A stretch of 64,000 bases of DNA from Parahoeflea alexandrii (GCF_024105735.1 NZ_JAAAML010000001.1:1249809-1313808); one strand, 5' to 3'. Counted from the stretch's first letter, positions 43,782 through 52,854 are shown. Notes: generated by a model not told the origin, from the letters alone. Numbers and translations: made by a program.

Positions 43782-44863
43782 ACCTTGGGGGCACGCCAGT
43801 CGGCGATAAAGCTGAACGGCGTGCCTTCGACCAGCATGCCCAGCCCCATGCGGGCGCCAGCCGCAATCGAGATCATGACGATTGGGGCGGAGATCGCCAT
43901 CACGGAAAACGCGCTGACGCCCTGGCCGATGGTGCAGCCCAGCGCGAAGACGCCGCCGGTTCCCATCAGGAAGGCGCCAAGCAGGTGACGGCTGAGTTCG
44001 CGCGCATCGTCGCAGGCTTCCCAGCGCATGTCGTCGGAACGAAATGCGGAGACCGCAGCGCCGAGGAAGACGCCGACGACGAGGCCGACGCCGTAGTCGG
44101 GGAGTTCGCCGGTGACGGTTATGATCTGCAGGATGGTTTCACCGACCGGCATGACGAAGGAACCTGCCTCGACCTGGACCGGGAAGTAGGCCTGGGCCGC
44201 GAAGTTGCTGGTAATCACCCAGCCTGCCGCGATGCACAACCCGATGATGACACCGGCGCTCAGCCGGCTCCGATCGGCGCGGAAACTGGCGGATCTGAAA
44301 ACCCAGTAGAAGCCGAAGGCGCCGATCACCAAGGCGAGCGGAAGGCTGGTTTCCAACCCGCTCGCGTGTGACAGCAAGGCGCCCAGCGATTGTCCGCCAA
44401 AGTCTGTCAGGTCAATTGAAAGAGGATCAAGCAGGTTTGCGCGGATGTGGGCGGTGACGCCGCGCTGGGCGGCGAGGGCAGCCAGTCCGAGCCCGGTCAG
44501 TACCACCAGCGCGCGCAGATTGCCGCCGCCGAGCCGGACCAGCGCTCCGAAGCCGCAGGTGCCGACCAGCGCCATGCCGACGCCAAACATCAGTCCGCCG
44601 ATGATCGCGCCGGCGATCGGCAGGGGTTCGGTCAGGTAGAACGAGGTATCTATGGAGGCGATGCCCGCGGCGCTCAACAGCTGGGTTGCGACCAGTGCGG
44701 TCATGGCGGCGAGAACCCAGGCGCGCAACGGGCCATCGTCGTTTGCATACCAGTGGCGCTCCAGCGCTGCCATGGTGCAGAAGTGGCTCCGCCTCGCGGC
44801 ATAACCGATGATCGCGCCGACCAGACAGCCCGACAGCGAAAGCAGCCATCCTGAATCGATCAT
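43778..44863 (-). CDS. soxT: YeeE/YedE-family sulfur transporter SoxT
   Basis: This 361-residue, roughly 9-10-segment membrane protein carries YeeE cysteine motifs: RRSHFCTMAALERHW, ALVGTCGFGALVRLGGGN and FALGCTIGQGVSAFS. It lies downstream of soxS and soxR on the same strand, the soxSRT order known from Pseudaminobacter salicylatoxidans. It likely imports thiosulfate or a sulfur signal for SoxR. GGAGGAGAAA precedes the ATG at 44863. Its stop overlaps the end of the convergent metallo-beta-lactamase gene by 4 bases. Confidence 0.85.
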   Translation of the reverse strand: MIDSGWLLSLSGCLVGAIIGYAARRSHFCTMAALERHWYANDDGPLRAWVLAAMTALVATQLLSAAGIASIDTSFYLTEPLPIAGAIIGGLMFGVGMALVGTCGFGALVRLGGGNLRALVVLTGLGLAALAAQRGVTAHIRANLLDPLSIDLTDFGGQSLGALLSHASGLETSLPLALVIGAFGFYWVFRSASFRADRSRLSAGVIIGLCIAAGWVITSNFAAQAYFPVQVEAGSFVMPVGETILQIITVTGELPDYGVGLVVGVFLGAAVSAFRSDDMRWEACDDARELSRHLLGAFLMGTGGVFALGCTIGQGVSAFSVMAISAPIVMISIAAGARMGLGMLVEGTPFSFIADWRAPKV

Positions 44864-44954
44864 GATGGTTTTCTCCTCCATTTGAGGGCCGTCCCACAGG
44901 CCCTGAAGCAAAGCTTATGCAGTGACCGGTGCGGGCGCAAGCGATGCTTGGGTG

Positions 44955-45305
44955 TCAACCGTCCTGCTCATCGGCATCACACAGCAGTTCGTAAAGCGAG
45001 GTCACGACCGCCGAGATGCCGGGGTCGGTGATCGAGTAGTGGATGATACGGCCTTCGCGGCGGGTGCTGACCAGGTGATCAAGCCGCAACCGCGCCAGTT
45101 GTTGCGAGACCGCCGCTTGCGGCAGCGCCAGCAAGTGCTCCAGTTCGGAGACGGTCTTTTCATTCTCCGACAGAAGCCACAGGATCAGCAGCCGGGTTTC
45201 ATGGGACAGTGCCTTGAGAATGTCGCTGGCCTTGCGGGCCTGGCCGGCAAGAAGGGTGATGTTCTGCCCGTTGAAATTCTGGCCTGCCGACTGTTCGGGT
45301 GTCAT
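44955..45305 (-). CDS. soxR: ArsR-family repressor SoxR with a missing redox cysteine
   Basis: This 116-residue winged-helix repressor is in the SoxR/BigR group: ILKALSHETRLLILWLLSENEK, then the recognition helix in LPQAAVSQQLARLRLDHLV and a wing TRREGRIIHYSI. Relatives sense sulfane sulfur through two cysteines near positions 42 and 108. Here C109 is present, but position 43 is tryptophan (TGG, one base from TGC or TGT), and no other cysteine exists. It overlaps soxS by 4 bases and likely controls the divergent sox promoters. Confidence 0.88.
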   Translation of the reverse strand: MTPEQSAGQNFNGQNITLLAGQARKASDILKALSHETRLLILWLLSENEKTVSELEHLLALPQAAVSQQLARLRLDHLVSTRREGRIIHYSITDPGISAVVTSLYELLCDADEQDG

Positions 45306-45652
45306 TGCTCCAGCTTCGCCAGCATTTCATCGACAAGCGCCCAGAAGAACTGATCGCCGGGATAGCCGCGCAACCTTGCGATCTCCCGGCCGTCCTCGAC
45401 CAGAACAAAGGTCGGGGTAAACCGCTCGATCGGGATGCCGGCGAGATCCTCGGGGAGGGGCTGGTGAATGTCGACATGGCGCAGCGGCGCGCGCTGGCCC
45501 TGCTCGGTCTTTGGCCAGGCGGGCGCGATCTCCTCGTTGAATCGCTGGCACCAGGCGCAGCCGGCTTGCTCGAACATGATCATTTCGGCGGCCATGACCG
45601 GGGTCGAGAGAGCCAGGCCGAGGGCCAGTGCAGCGGCATAGACAGTGCTCAT
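45302..45652 (-). CDS. soxS: Thioredoxin-like SoxS
   Basis: This 116-residue periplasmic thioredoxin-like protein has a signal peptide (MSTVYAAALALGLALSTPVMA) and a redox CAWC motif. In Paracoccus and relatives, SoxS keeps SoxY in its active thiol state. The ATG at 45652 starts the signal peptide; the longer frame to 45688 overlaps the operator. It is first in the soxS-soxR-soxT unit. Confidence 0.87.
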   Translation of the reverse strand: MSTVYAAALALGLALSTPVMAAEMIMFEQAGCAWCQRFNEEIAPAWPKTEQGQRAPLRHVDIHQPLPEDLAGIPIERFTPTFVLVEDGREIARLRGYPGDQFFWALVDEMLAKLEQ

Positions 45653-45681
45653 GAGGCCGGTCCGATCTTTTGAAAATAGTG

Positions 45682-45717
45682 ATTGCAATATATATGCAAT
45701 TTTGCATATCTTGCAAT
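45682..45717. promoter_or_regulatory. Nested dyad operator at the soxS/soxV divergent promoter
   Basis: Inner arms ATATGCAA and TTGCATAT (45692-45709, spacer TT) sit inside outer arms ATTGCAA and TTGCAAT (45682-45688, 45711-45717). The dyads are perfect and lie 30 bases upstream of soxS. This is the best SoxR operator candidate; two overlapping dimer sites are possible. Confidence 0.6.
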
Positions 45718-45886
45718 CGCATTCTGGTTTGCCCCCGGTTTGCGGGAGGCGCGATGGGGCAGGATAACAATGTGTTTGTTTCGTGCAATTGATATGGCAG
45801 GAGCAGACCCGGCATGCACCAGGTTCATATAATTGTTTGGTTCCGGCGGGTCAGATCCGACAGTCGGCGCCAGGGGAGGGTTTCTG

Positions 45887-46621
45887 ATGATCGATGTCGG
45901 GTACGGCGCCGCGTTTCTGGCGGGGTTGTTGTCGTTCTTCTCGCCCTGCGTGCTGCCGATCGTGCCGCCGTATCTGGCCTACCTGGCCGGCATGAGCTTC
46001 AATGAGGTCAAGAATGCGGATGCAGACAACGTGGCCTCGCGCCGGATCGCGCTGGCCTCCGTAGCCTTTGTTCTGGGTTTCAGCACCGTTTTCGTATCTC
46101 TTGGCGCGACCGCCAGCGTCATCGGTCAGTCCGTCGCCCGCTATTTCGATGTCCTTGCGGTGGTCGCTGGCGTTCTCATCTTGTTGATGGGACTGCATTT
46201 TCTCGGGGTGTTCCGCTTTGCGCTGCTCTACCGGGAAGCCCGGGTACAGGTCGAGCGCAAGCCCGCGGGCATGGTTGGCGCCTATGTCATGGGGCTGGCC
46301 TTTGCCTTCGGCTGGACACCCTGCGTCGGACCGATCCTTGCGGCGATCCTGTTCATGGCCGCGGCCAAGGAGAGTGCGGGGCAGGGGGCGCTTCTGCTCG
46401 GGCTCTACGCACTCGGAATCGGCATCCCTTTTGTCATCGCGGGCTTTTTCGCGAGCCGTTTCATCCGGTTTTCGACCCGAATCAAGAAACATATGGCTGT
46501 CATCGAAAAAGCCATGGGCCTACTTCTGGTGATCACCGGTATCCTGTTCATGACCGGTCAGATGTCACGGATCGCACAATGGCTGCTTGAGATGTTCCCG
46601 GCATTCGCTACGATTGGATAG
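45887..46621 (+). CDS. soxV: CcdA-family membrane protein SoxV
   Basis: This 244-residue CcdA/DsbD-like protein with six membrane segments passes reductant across the inner membrane through cysteines in FFSPCVLPIVPPYL and FGWTPCVGPILAAIL. It feeds SoxW and thereby SoxY. The ATG at 45887 has GGGAGGG upstream, and the first helix begins at once; the longer frame from 45833 lacks a site. It heads the rightward sox operon. Confidence 0.9.
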   Translation: MIDVGYGAAFLAGLLSFFSPCVLPIVPPYLAYLAGMSFNEVKNADADNVASRRIALASVAFVLGFSTVFVSLGATASVIGQSVARYFDVLAVVAGVLILLMGLHFLGVFRFALLYREARVQVERKPAGMVGAYVMGLAFAFGWTPCVGPILAAILFMAAAKESAGQGALLLGLYALGIGIPFVIAGFFASRFIRFSTRIKKHMAVIEKAMGLLLVITGILFMTGQMSRIAQWLLEMFPAFATIG

Positions 46622-46628
46622 GAGACAC

Positions 46629-47219
46629 ATGATGATCAGACGCGTGATAATTGCAGCTGTTGCCCTTGTAGCCTTTTCCGTCCAGGCATGGTCGGCGGAG
46701 ATCGGCGAGGATGGTCTGCACAAGCAGGACTGGTTTGCCCTGACATTCCGGGACGTGGCCGAAGACATCGAGGCCGCGAAGGACGAGGGCAAGCGGCTGG
46801 TTATGGTCTTCGAACAGCGCGGCTGCATCTATTGCGCCAAGATGCACGAGGATCTGTTGTCAGACCCGGAAGTCTCGGATTTCATCAAGGCGAACTTCAA
46901 GGTCGTGCAATACAACATGTTTGGCGATGAGGAAGTCACCGATCTCGACGGCGACGTGCTGACAGAGAAGACCGCGGCACGTAAATGGGGCTATGTGTTC
47001 ACGCCGACGCTGGTGTTCCTGCCGGAGGAGGCGCCGGAAGGGATGACCGTCGCCGAAGCTGCGGTTGCGACCATGCCGGGCGCCTTCGGAAAGTGGACAT
47101 TTCTCAATATGTTCAAATGGGTAGCCGAGAAAGGCTACGACAGTGACGAGCATTTTCAGAAATACCATGCCCGGATCATTAACGAATTGCGGGCACAGGG
47201 TCGGCTTGAGGCGGAGTAA
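46629..47219 (+). CDS. soxW: Thioredoxin-like SoxW
   Basis: This 196-residue periplasmic thioredoxin-fold protein has a signal peptide (MMIRRVIIAAVALVAFSVQAWS) and a CIYC active site in EQRGCIYCAKMHED, with the cis-proline in FTPTLVFLP. It takes electrons from SoxV. AGGAGAC precedes ATG 46629 (a second ATG at 46632 is equally usable). It follows soxV by 7 bases. Confidence 0.88.
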   Translation: MMIRRVIIAAVALVAFSVQAWSAEIGEDGLHKQDWFALTFRDVAEDIEAAKDEGKRLVMVFEQRGCIYCAKMHEDLLSDPEVSDFIKANFKVVQYNMFGDEEVTDLDGDVLTEKTAARKWGYVFTPTLVFLPEEAPEGMTVAEAAVATMPGAFGKWTFLNMFKWVAEKGYDSDEHFQKYHARIINELRAQGRLEAE

Positions 47220-47243
47220 TCCCCGCAAGTCATACATTCAAGA

Positions 47244-47264
47244 AATCATATTTTTGCATTGATT
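47244..47264. promoter_or_regulatory. Possible SoxR operator upstream of soxX
   Basis: AATCA and TGATT arms enclose an AT-rich spacer that contains TTTTTGCAT, resembling the core of the soxS/soxV dyad. It lies 80 bases before soxX, so soxX may have its own promoter. The symmetry is weak. Confidence 0.3.
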
Positions 47265-47344
47265 GTGCGGCAAAGTATGGGTATCTTGGAATCGGAGCGG
47301 ATCCGGACGTAATGTGTCCGGGCAATTGGAGGAGGGAGCGCCAG

Positions 47345-47809
47345 ATGACAAGGCGAATGAAAATCACACTGGGGGCGATAGCGGCAGTTGCGCTGTCGAC
47401 TGCAGCCATTGCGAGCGAGGTTTCGCCCGAGACGGTGGAGTTCACCGATGACGGCGTGGCTGTATCGCTGACCGGTGTGGCCGGCGACCCGGTTGCCGGT
47501 GCGGAGGCGTTCAAGAACCGCCGTCTCGGCAATTGCCTGGCCTGCCATGCGAATGCCGATATGGCGGGTGAGTTGTTTCACGGCAATGTCGGGCCCGAGC
47601 TTGATGGTGTGGCAGATCGCTGGGAAGAGCCGATGCTGAGGGCCATCGTGGTCAATTCGAAGCACGTCTTCACCGACGAGACCGTCATGCCCGGCTTCTA
47701 TTCGCTGGATGCCGGGAAAGATGTGGCCAAAGATTTCGTCGGCAAGACGATCCTGACCGCGCAGCAGGTTGAGGATGTTGTCGCCTATCTCGGTACACTC
47801 AAGGAATAA
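47345..47809 (+). CDS. soxX: Cytochrome c SoxX
   Basis: This 154-residue monohaem cytochrome has a signal peptide (residues about 1-22), haem motif CLACH and an axial methionine in TVMPGFYS. With SoxA it oxidatively joins thiosulfate to the SoxY cysteine. GGAGGAGGG lies upstream of the ATG at 47345. It starts the XYZABCD core. Confidence 0.92.
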   Translation: MTRRMKITLGAIAAVALSTAAIASEVSPETVEFTDDGVAVSLTGVAGDPVAGAEAFKNRRLGNCLACHANADMAGELFHGNVGPELDGVADRWEEPMLRAIVVNSKHVFTDETVMPGFYSLDAGKDVAKDFVGKTILTAQQVEDVVAYLGTLKE

Positions 47810-47834
47810 ACCGGAGCAAAGGAGCTCGAACCCA

Positions 47835-48290
47835 ATGCAACTGACAAGACGAAATGTCTTAGGACTGACAGCCGGTGCGGCTGCTTTCGCAATGGCCGGC
47901 GGACGGTTTTCGCCGGCTCTGGCATCCGCTGAAGATGCTGAAAAGATGGTCATGGACTTCACCGGTGGTGTTACCCCCGGCGAAGGCAAGGTCTCGCTGA
48001 ACACGCCGGAAATTGCCGAGAACGGCAATACCGTGCCGGTTTCGGTCACTGTCGAAAGCGCCATGGAAGGCGACGATCTGGTGGAATCGGTCATCATCTT
48101 TGCCGATGGAAACCCGAACCCGGCCGTCGCCACGTTCCACTTTACCGAAATGAGCGGTGAAGCACTCGCAACGACCCGTATCCGACTTGCCAAGACCCAG
48201 AACGTCATCGCTGTTGCGAAGATGAAAGACGGTTCGGTCTTCATGGACAAGAAGGAAGTCAAGGTAACCATCGGCGGCTGCGGCGGCTGA
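47835..48290 (+). CDS. soxY: Sulfur carrier protein SoxY
   Basis: This 151-residue carrier has a twin-arginine signal (LTRRNVLGLTAGAAAFA) and the essential C-terminal swinging arm GGCGG, whose cysteine carries the sulfur substrate. It forms SoxYZ with the next gene's product. Length and ending match the family. Confidence 0.95.
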   Translation: MQLTRRNVLGLTAGAAAFAMAGGRFSPALASAEDAEKMVMDFTGGVTPGEGKVSLNTPEIAENGNTVPVSVTVESAMEGDDLVESVIIFADGNPNPAVATFHFTEMSGEALATTRIRLAKTQNVIAVAKMKDGSVFMDKKEVKVTIGGCGG

Positions 48291-48311
48291 GCCAGGACAG
48301 GATTTACGAAA

Positions 48312-48635
48312 ATGGCATCAAAACCACGCATCAAGGTGCCCAAGTCGGCTTCGGCCGGTGAGGTGATCACCATCAAGACCCTGATCAGCCACGAGATGGA
48401 ATCAGGCCAGCGCAAGGACAAGGATGGCAACCCCATCCCGCGCCAGATCATCAACAAATTCACCTGCACCTTCGAGGGGCAAATGGTGTTCGAGTGCGAT
48501 CTGGATCCGGCAGTTTCCGCCAACCCTTATTTCGAGTTCAACGCCAAGGTGCCCTCCAGCGGGACATTCAAGTTCACCTGGCTCGATGATGACGGGTCGG
48601 TCTACGAGGCCGAGGCGCCGATCGAAGTCAAGTAA
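48312..48635 (+). CDS. soxZ: Sulfur carrier partner SoxZ
   Basis: This 107-residue immunoglobulin-like protein without signal peptide starts KPRIKVPKSASAGEVITIKT and includes INKFTCTFEGQMVFE. It is exported with SoxY as a complex and presents SoxY to the Sox enzymes. It follows soxY by 21 bases. Confidence 0.95.
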   Translation: MASKPRIKVPKSASAGEVITIKTLISHEMESGQRKDKDGNPIPRQIINKFTCTFEGQMVFECDLDPAVSANPYFEFNAKVPSSGTFKFTWLDDDGSVYEAEAPIEVK

Positions 48636-48701
48636 CTTTGGGAGGGATCCCGGGCGGGGGAGGTTCCTGCAACGGGAAGTCCCGGGAGGACGGAGAACGT
48701 T

Positions 48702-49550
48702 ATGAAAAGACTTTTGATAGCCGGCGTCGTGTTGGCAGCCACATTCGCGGGGGCTGGTCCGGTTTTGGCCGATCCAGTGGACGATACACTCGAGATCGAT
48801 GGCACGCCAATCATCACGCGGACAGCTGCGCCCGAGGGGCATCCCTTCGATGAACTGTATTCGGGCTGGCTTTTCCGTGAGAGCGAAACCCGCGACTTGT
48901 CGCGTGATTCGTTCGAGAACCCTGGCATGATCGCTGTCGAAGATGGCGAGGCGCTGTGGAATACGGTCATGGGCACTGAAGGCAAGTCCTGCGCGACCTG
49001 TCATGAAGATGCTGCTGTGAGCATGAAGGGTGTTGGCGCGAAGTTTCCGAAATGGGATGCGGATTCGCAAAAACCGATCAATGTCGAGCTGCAGATCAAC
49101 AAGTGCCTGACCGAGCAGATGGGCGCTGAAGCGCTGCCCTTCAACAAGGGCGGCCAGCAGGAACTGACCGCCTACATCAAGCATCAGTCGCTTGGCTTGC
49201 CGGTGGAGATGGACCTTTCTCAGGGCGACATGCAGAGCTGGTGGGAAAAGGGCAAGGACGTCTACTACACCCGTACAGGCCAGTTGAACCTCGCCTGCGC
49301 CAGCTGCCACGAAACAGCAATGGGCAAGATGATCCGCGCTGACCATCTGAGCCAGGGTCAGGTCAACGGGTTCCCGACCTATCGTCTGAAGAGTGGTCTG
49401 ACATCTCTTCATCAGCGGTTCCGCGGCTGTATCCGCGATACCCGCGCCGAGCAGCCCAAGGCATTCTCGGACGATTTGATGGCGCTTGAAACCTACGTGA
49501 CATGGCGCGGTACCGGCCTTTCGGTCGAAACCCCGTCGGTCCGCCAGTAG
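48702..49550 (+). CDS. soxA: Dihaem cytochrome SoxA
   Basis: This 282-residue protein has a signal peptide and two haem motifs: CATCH (about residue 93) and CASCH (about residue 203). The active-site cysteine that forms a persulfide ligand is in RGCIRDTRAEQP. With SoxX it attaches thiosulfate to SoxY. Having both haems places it in the dihaem group. A perfect hairpin follows. Confidence 0.95.
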   Translation: MKRLLIAGVVLAATFAGAGPVLADPVDDTLEIDGTPIITRTAAPEGHPFDELYSGWLFRESETRDLSRDSFENPGMIAVEDGEALWNTVMGTEGKSCATCHEDAAVSMKGVGAKFPKWDADSQKPINVELQINKCLTEQMGAEALPFNKGGQQELTAYIKHQSLGLPVEMDLSQGDMQSWWEKGKDVYYTRTGQLNLACASCHETAMGKMIRADHLSQGQVNGFPTYRLKSGLTSLHQRFRGCIRDTRAEQPKAFSDDLMALETYVTWRGTGLSVETPSVRQ

Positions 49551-49561
49551 GCCTTGAATTT

Positions 49562-49587
49562 GCTGGAGGCGTTTCGGCGCCTCCAGC
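49562..49587 (+). terminator. Hairpin between soxA and soxB
   Basis: GCTGGAGGCG and CGCCTCCAGC form a perfect 10-bp stem with loop TTTCGG, and no T-run follows. It lies 11 bases past soxA and may protect the soxXYZA message or attenuate soxBCD. The 180 bases after it, before soxB, hold nothing else recognised. Confidence 0.5.
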
Positions 49588-49781
49588 CCCTGACAGAAGT
49601 GCCCCTCGGGGCCTGCAGTGCCAGCAGATTTGCTGCTGGAGCAATACGCGATCACCGTTCTTCAGATCGACACGACTTGAAGAGTTTTGCGTTAACGGAT
49701 TGAAAATAAAAGAAAATACGGATTCTGGCATTTGCTGGAGCGAGGTCGTTTGTCCGTTTTTCACCCCAAATGGAGAATGGG

Positions 49782-51482
49782 ATGCATACCAGGCGAGATT
49801 TTCTGCAATATGCCCTGAATGCCGGTTTCGTGCTCGGCGCCGCCGGGCTGGGGGCGAACCCCACGCGCGCGCTGGCGCAGCAGAAGCTGACGCAGGACGA
49901 CCTGCTCAAGTTCGATTCCAAGGGGCAGGTGACGCTGCTGCATTTTACCGACTGCCATGCGCAGCTCAAGCCGGTCTACTTCCGGCCGCCGGACACCAAT
50001 ATCGGGGTTGGCGCCTATGCAGGGGTTCCGCCGCACCTGGTGGCGCAGGAATTCCTCGATTACTTCAACATCGAGAGAGGCAGCCCTTACGCCTACGCGC
50101 ACACAATGGTCGACTATGTCGATCTGGCGCGGACCTACGGCAAGCTTGGCGGTCTTGACCGCACGGCGACGCTGGTCAAGGCGATCCGTGCCGATCGCGG
50201 TGACGACAAGGTTCTGTTCCTTGACGGCGGCGACACCTGGCAGGGTTCCTACACGTCGCTGAAGACCAACGGCATGGACATGGTCGAGTGCATGAAGCTG
50301 CTCAAGCCCGACGCCATGACCGGGCACTGGGAATTCACCTTCGGCGAAGACCGCTTCCTCGAACTGATCGAAGCCATGGGCTACCCGTTCCTGGCGTCGA
50401 ACATCTTTGACGCCGAGTGGGACGAGCCGGCGTTCGAGCCGACTGCCTATTTCGAGCGGGGCGGGGTCAAGGTCGCCGTCATCGGCCAGGCCATGCCCTA
50501 CACGCCGATTGCCAACCCAAGCTGGATGTTCCCGAAATGGTCTTTCGGCATCCGCCCCGAAGTGCTGCAGGAAAATGTCGATGCCGCCCGCGCCGAAGGC
50601 GCCGAGGTGGTGGTGATGCTGTCGCACAACGGATTCGATGTCGACCGCAAGATCGCCTCAACGGTCAGCGGGCTGGACGTGATCGTCACCGGCCACACCC
50701 ATGATGCGACACCCTTTGCGCTTGAGGTCGACGGCACGCTGCTGATGTCTTCGGGATCGCACGGCAAGTATCTCGGCCGCATCGATCTCGAGGTGAAGGA
50801 TGGCAAGGTGGCGGGCTACAGCTCCAATCTCATCCCGGTCTTCTCGGATGTCATCACGCCGGATCCTGAGATGGCAGCCAAGATCGACGAGGTGCGCGCA
50901 CCCTACGAGGCCGAAACGCAACGCGTGATCGGGCGGACCGACAGCCTGCTTTACCGGCGCGGCAATTTCAACGGAACCTGGGATGACCTGATCTGTCAGG
51001 GCATCATGGAAGAACGCGACACGCAGATTGCGCTGTCGCCCGGTTTCCGCTGGGGCACGACACTGCTGCCGGGCTCCGACATCACCATCGACGATCTCTA
51101 TAGTGAAACCTCGATGAACTACCCTTCCGTCTATCGGTTGGAGTTCACCGGAGCGCAGATCAAGGACATCATGGAAGATGTCTGTGACAACCTGTTCAAC
51201 AAGGACCCGTTCCTGCAGCAGGGTGGCGACATGGTCCGGGTTGGCGGGTTCAGCTACGCCTGCGCGCCGGAAGCGGAAATGGGTGACCGGATTTCGGAGA
51301 TGCGGCTGACAGGCAGCGGCGAGCCGATCGAAGCGGACAAGACTTATGTGGTCGGTGGCTGGGCGTCGGTCAATGAAGGGGTCGAAGGTCCTGCGATCTA
51401 CGACCTCATGGAAGACTACATCACCAAGAAATCGGTGGTTTCGCTGGATCCGGAGGCTGCGGCCGTCCGGGTGATCCGGTGA
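49782..51482 (+). CDS. soxB: Thiosulfohydrolase SoxB
   Basis: This SoxB of about 566 residues has a twin-arginine signal (MHTRRDFLQYALNAGF) and the di-manganese 5'-nucleotidase fold: HFTDCHAQLKP, FLDGGDTWQGS, MTGHWEFTFG, LSHNGFDVD and VTGHTHDATP. It cleaves sulfate from SoxY-bound sulfonate. ATGs at 49770 and 49782 are in frame; GGAGAATGGG is well placed for the second. Confidence 0.95.
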   Translation: MHTRRDFLQYALNAGFVLGAAGLGANPTRALAQQKLTQDDLLKFDSKGQVTLLHFTDCHAQLKPVYFRPPDTNIGVGAYAGVPPHLVAQEFLDYFNIERGSPYAYAHTMVDYVDLARTYGKLGGLDRTATLVKAIRADRGDDKVLFLDGGDTWQGSYTSLKTNGMDMVECMKLLKPDAMTGHWEFTFGEDRFLELIEAMGYPFLASNIFDAEWDEPAFEPTAYFERGGVKVAVIGQAMPYTPIANPSWMFPKWSFGIRPEVLQENVDAARAEGAEVVVMLSHNGFDVDRKIASTVSGLDVIVTGHTHDATPFALEVDGTLLMSSGSHGKYLGRIDLEVKDGKVAGYSSNLIPVFSDVITPDPEMAAKIDEVRAPYEAETQRVIGRTDSLLYRRGNFNGTWDDLICQGIMEERDTQIALSPGFRWGTTLLPGSDITIDDLYSETSMNYPSVYRLEFTGAQIKDIMEDVCDNLFNKDPFLQQGGDMVRVGGFSYACAPEAEMGDRISEMRLTGSGEPIEADKTYVVGGWASVNEGVEGPAIYDLMEDYITKKSVVSLDPEAAAVRVIR

Positions 51483-51570
51483 TGCCGATCGCGACTGAAA
51501 GGCCGGGCCATGACGCCGCGGCGATGAAGACGGAGACAACAATGCTGAACAAGCAAACCGGGAGGATCTC

Positions 51571-52854
51571 ATGGTAGATATCACCGACCCGAAACCGACG
51601 AAAAAGGCAGCGTCGCGTCGCGACTTCCTCAAGGCCGGGCTGCTTGGCGGCGCGGCTGTGGCAGCCAGCGCCGGTGCCGCGCGGGCGGCGGGCGACCCGC
51701 TGATCACCGAGATCCAGGACTGGAACCGCTATCTTGGCGAAGGTGTCGATGTCGCGCCCTATGGCAAGCCTTCGGAGTTTGAAGCCAATGTCGTGCGCCG
51801 CAATGTGCCGTGGCTGACCGCCGATCCGGTTTCCTCGATCAATTTCACACCGCTGCATGAGCTTGATGGCATCATCACGCCCAATGGCCTGTGTTTCGAG
51901 CGTCACCATGGCGGCACCGCGATCATCAACCCTGCCGATCACCGGCTGATGATCAACGGCTTGGTCGACACGCCTCTCGTCTTCACCATGGAAGACCTGA
52001 AACGGTTCCCGCGCGAAAACCGCGTTTACTTCCTCGAATGCGCCGCCAATGGCGGCATGGAGTGGCGCGGCGCTCAGCTCAACGGCTGCCAGTTCACCCA
52101 CGGCATGATCCATTGCGTGGTCTATACCGGTGTTCCGTTGCGCTATCTGCTGGAAGAGGCCGGCGTCAAGACCAACGGCAAGTGGTTGCTTGCCGAGGGT
52201 GCTGACGCTTCGGCGATGACCCGCTCTATCCCGATGGAAAAGGCTCTGGACGACTGCCTTGTCGCGTTCAAGATGAACGGCGAGGCGCTGCGCCCCGAGC
52301 AGGGGTATCCGCTCCGGCTTTGCGTTCCCGGCTGGGAAGGCAACATGTGGGTCAAGTGGCTGCGCCGTCTGGAAGTGGGTGACGAGCCCTGGGCCCAGCG
52401 CGAGGAAACCTCGAAATACACCGACCTTCTCGCCGATGGCAAAGCACGCCGCCACACCTGGGTGATGGACGTGAAATCGGTCATCACCAGCCCGAGTCCG
52501 CAGGCGCCGGTAACCCATGGCAAGGGGCCGCTGGTCATCACGGGTCTCGCCTGGTCCGGAAACGGCACCATCAAACGCGTCGATGTCACGCTCGACGGCG
52601 GTCGGACCTGGCAAACCGCGCGGCTTGACGGCCCAAGCCTGCCCAAGGCGCTGCACCGGTTCTATCTCGACATCAACTGGGACGGTTCGGAGTTGTTGCT
52701 GCAATCGCGTGCCATGGATGACCAGGGGCTGGTTCAGCCGACCAAGAACGAGCTGCGCCTGGCGCGTGGCGAGAACTCGATCTATCACAACAATGGCATC
52801 CAGACATGGCACGTCAACAACGACGGGGTGGTTGAAAATGTTGAAGTTTCCTAA
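51571..52854 (+). CDS. soxC: Sulfane dehydrogenase molybdoprotein SoxC
   Basis: This 427-residue protein has a twin-arginine signal (ASRRDFLKAGLLGGAAV), a sulfite-oxidase-type molybdopterin domain with the Mo-ligating cysteine in YFLECAANGG, and a C-terminal dimerisation domain. With SoxD it oxidises the SoxY-bound sulfane to allow full oxidation without sulfur globules. Its end overlaps soxD by 17 bases. It is the likely customer for the modABC products nearby. Confidence 0.94.
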   Translation: MVDITDPKPTKKAASRRDFLKAGLLGGAAVAASAGAARAAGDPLITEIQDWNRYLGEGVDVAPYGKPSEFEANVVRRNVPWLTADPVSSINFTPLHELDGIITPNGLCFERHHGGTAIINPADHRLMINGLVDTPLVFTMEDLKRFPRENRVYFLECAANGGMEWRGAQLNGCQFTHGMIHCVVYTGVPLRYLLEEAGVKTNGKWLLAEGADASAMTRSIPMEKALDDCLVAFKMNGEALRPEQGYPLRLCVPGWEGNMWVKWLRRLEVGDEPWAQREETSKYTDLLADGKARRHTWVMDVKSVITSPSPQAPVTHGKGPLVITGLAWSGNGTIKRVDVTLDGGRTWQTARLDGPSLPKALHRFYLDINWDGSELLLQSRAMDDQGLVQPTKNELRLARGENSIYHNNGIQTWHVNNDGVVENVEVS

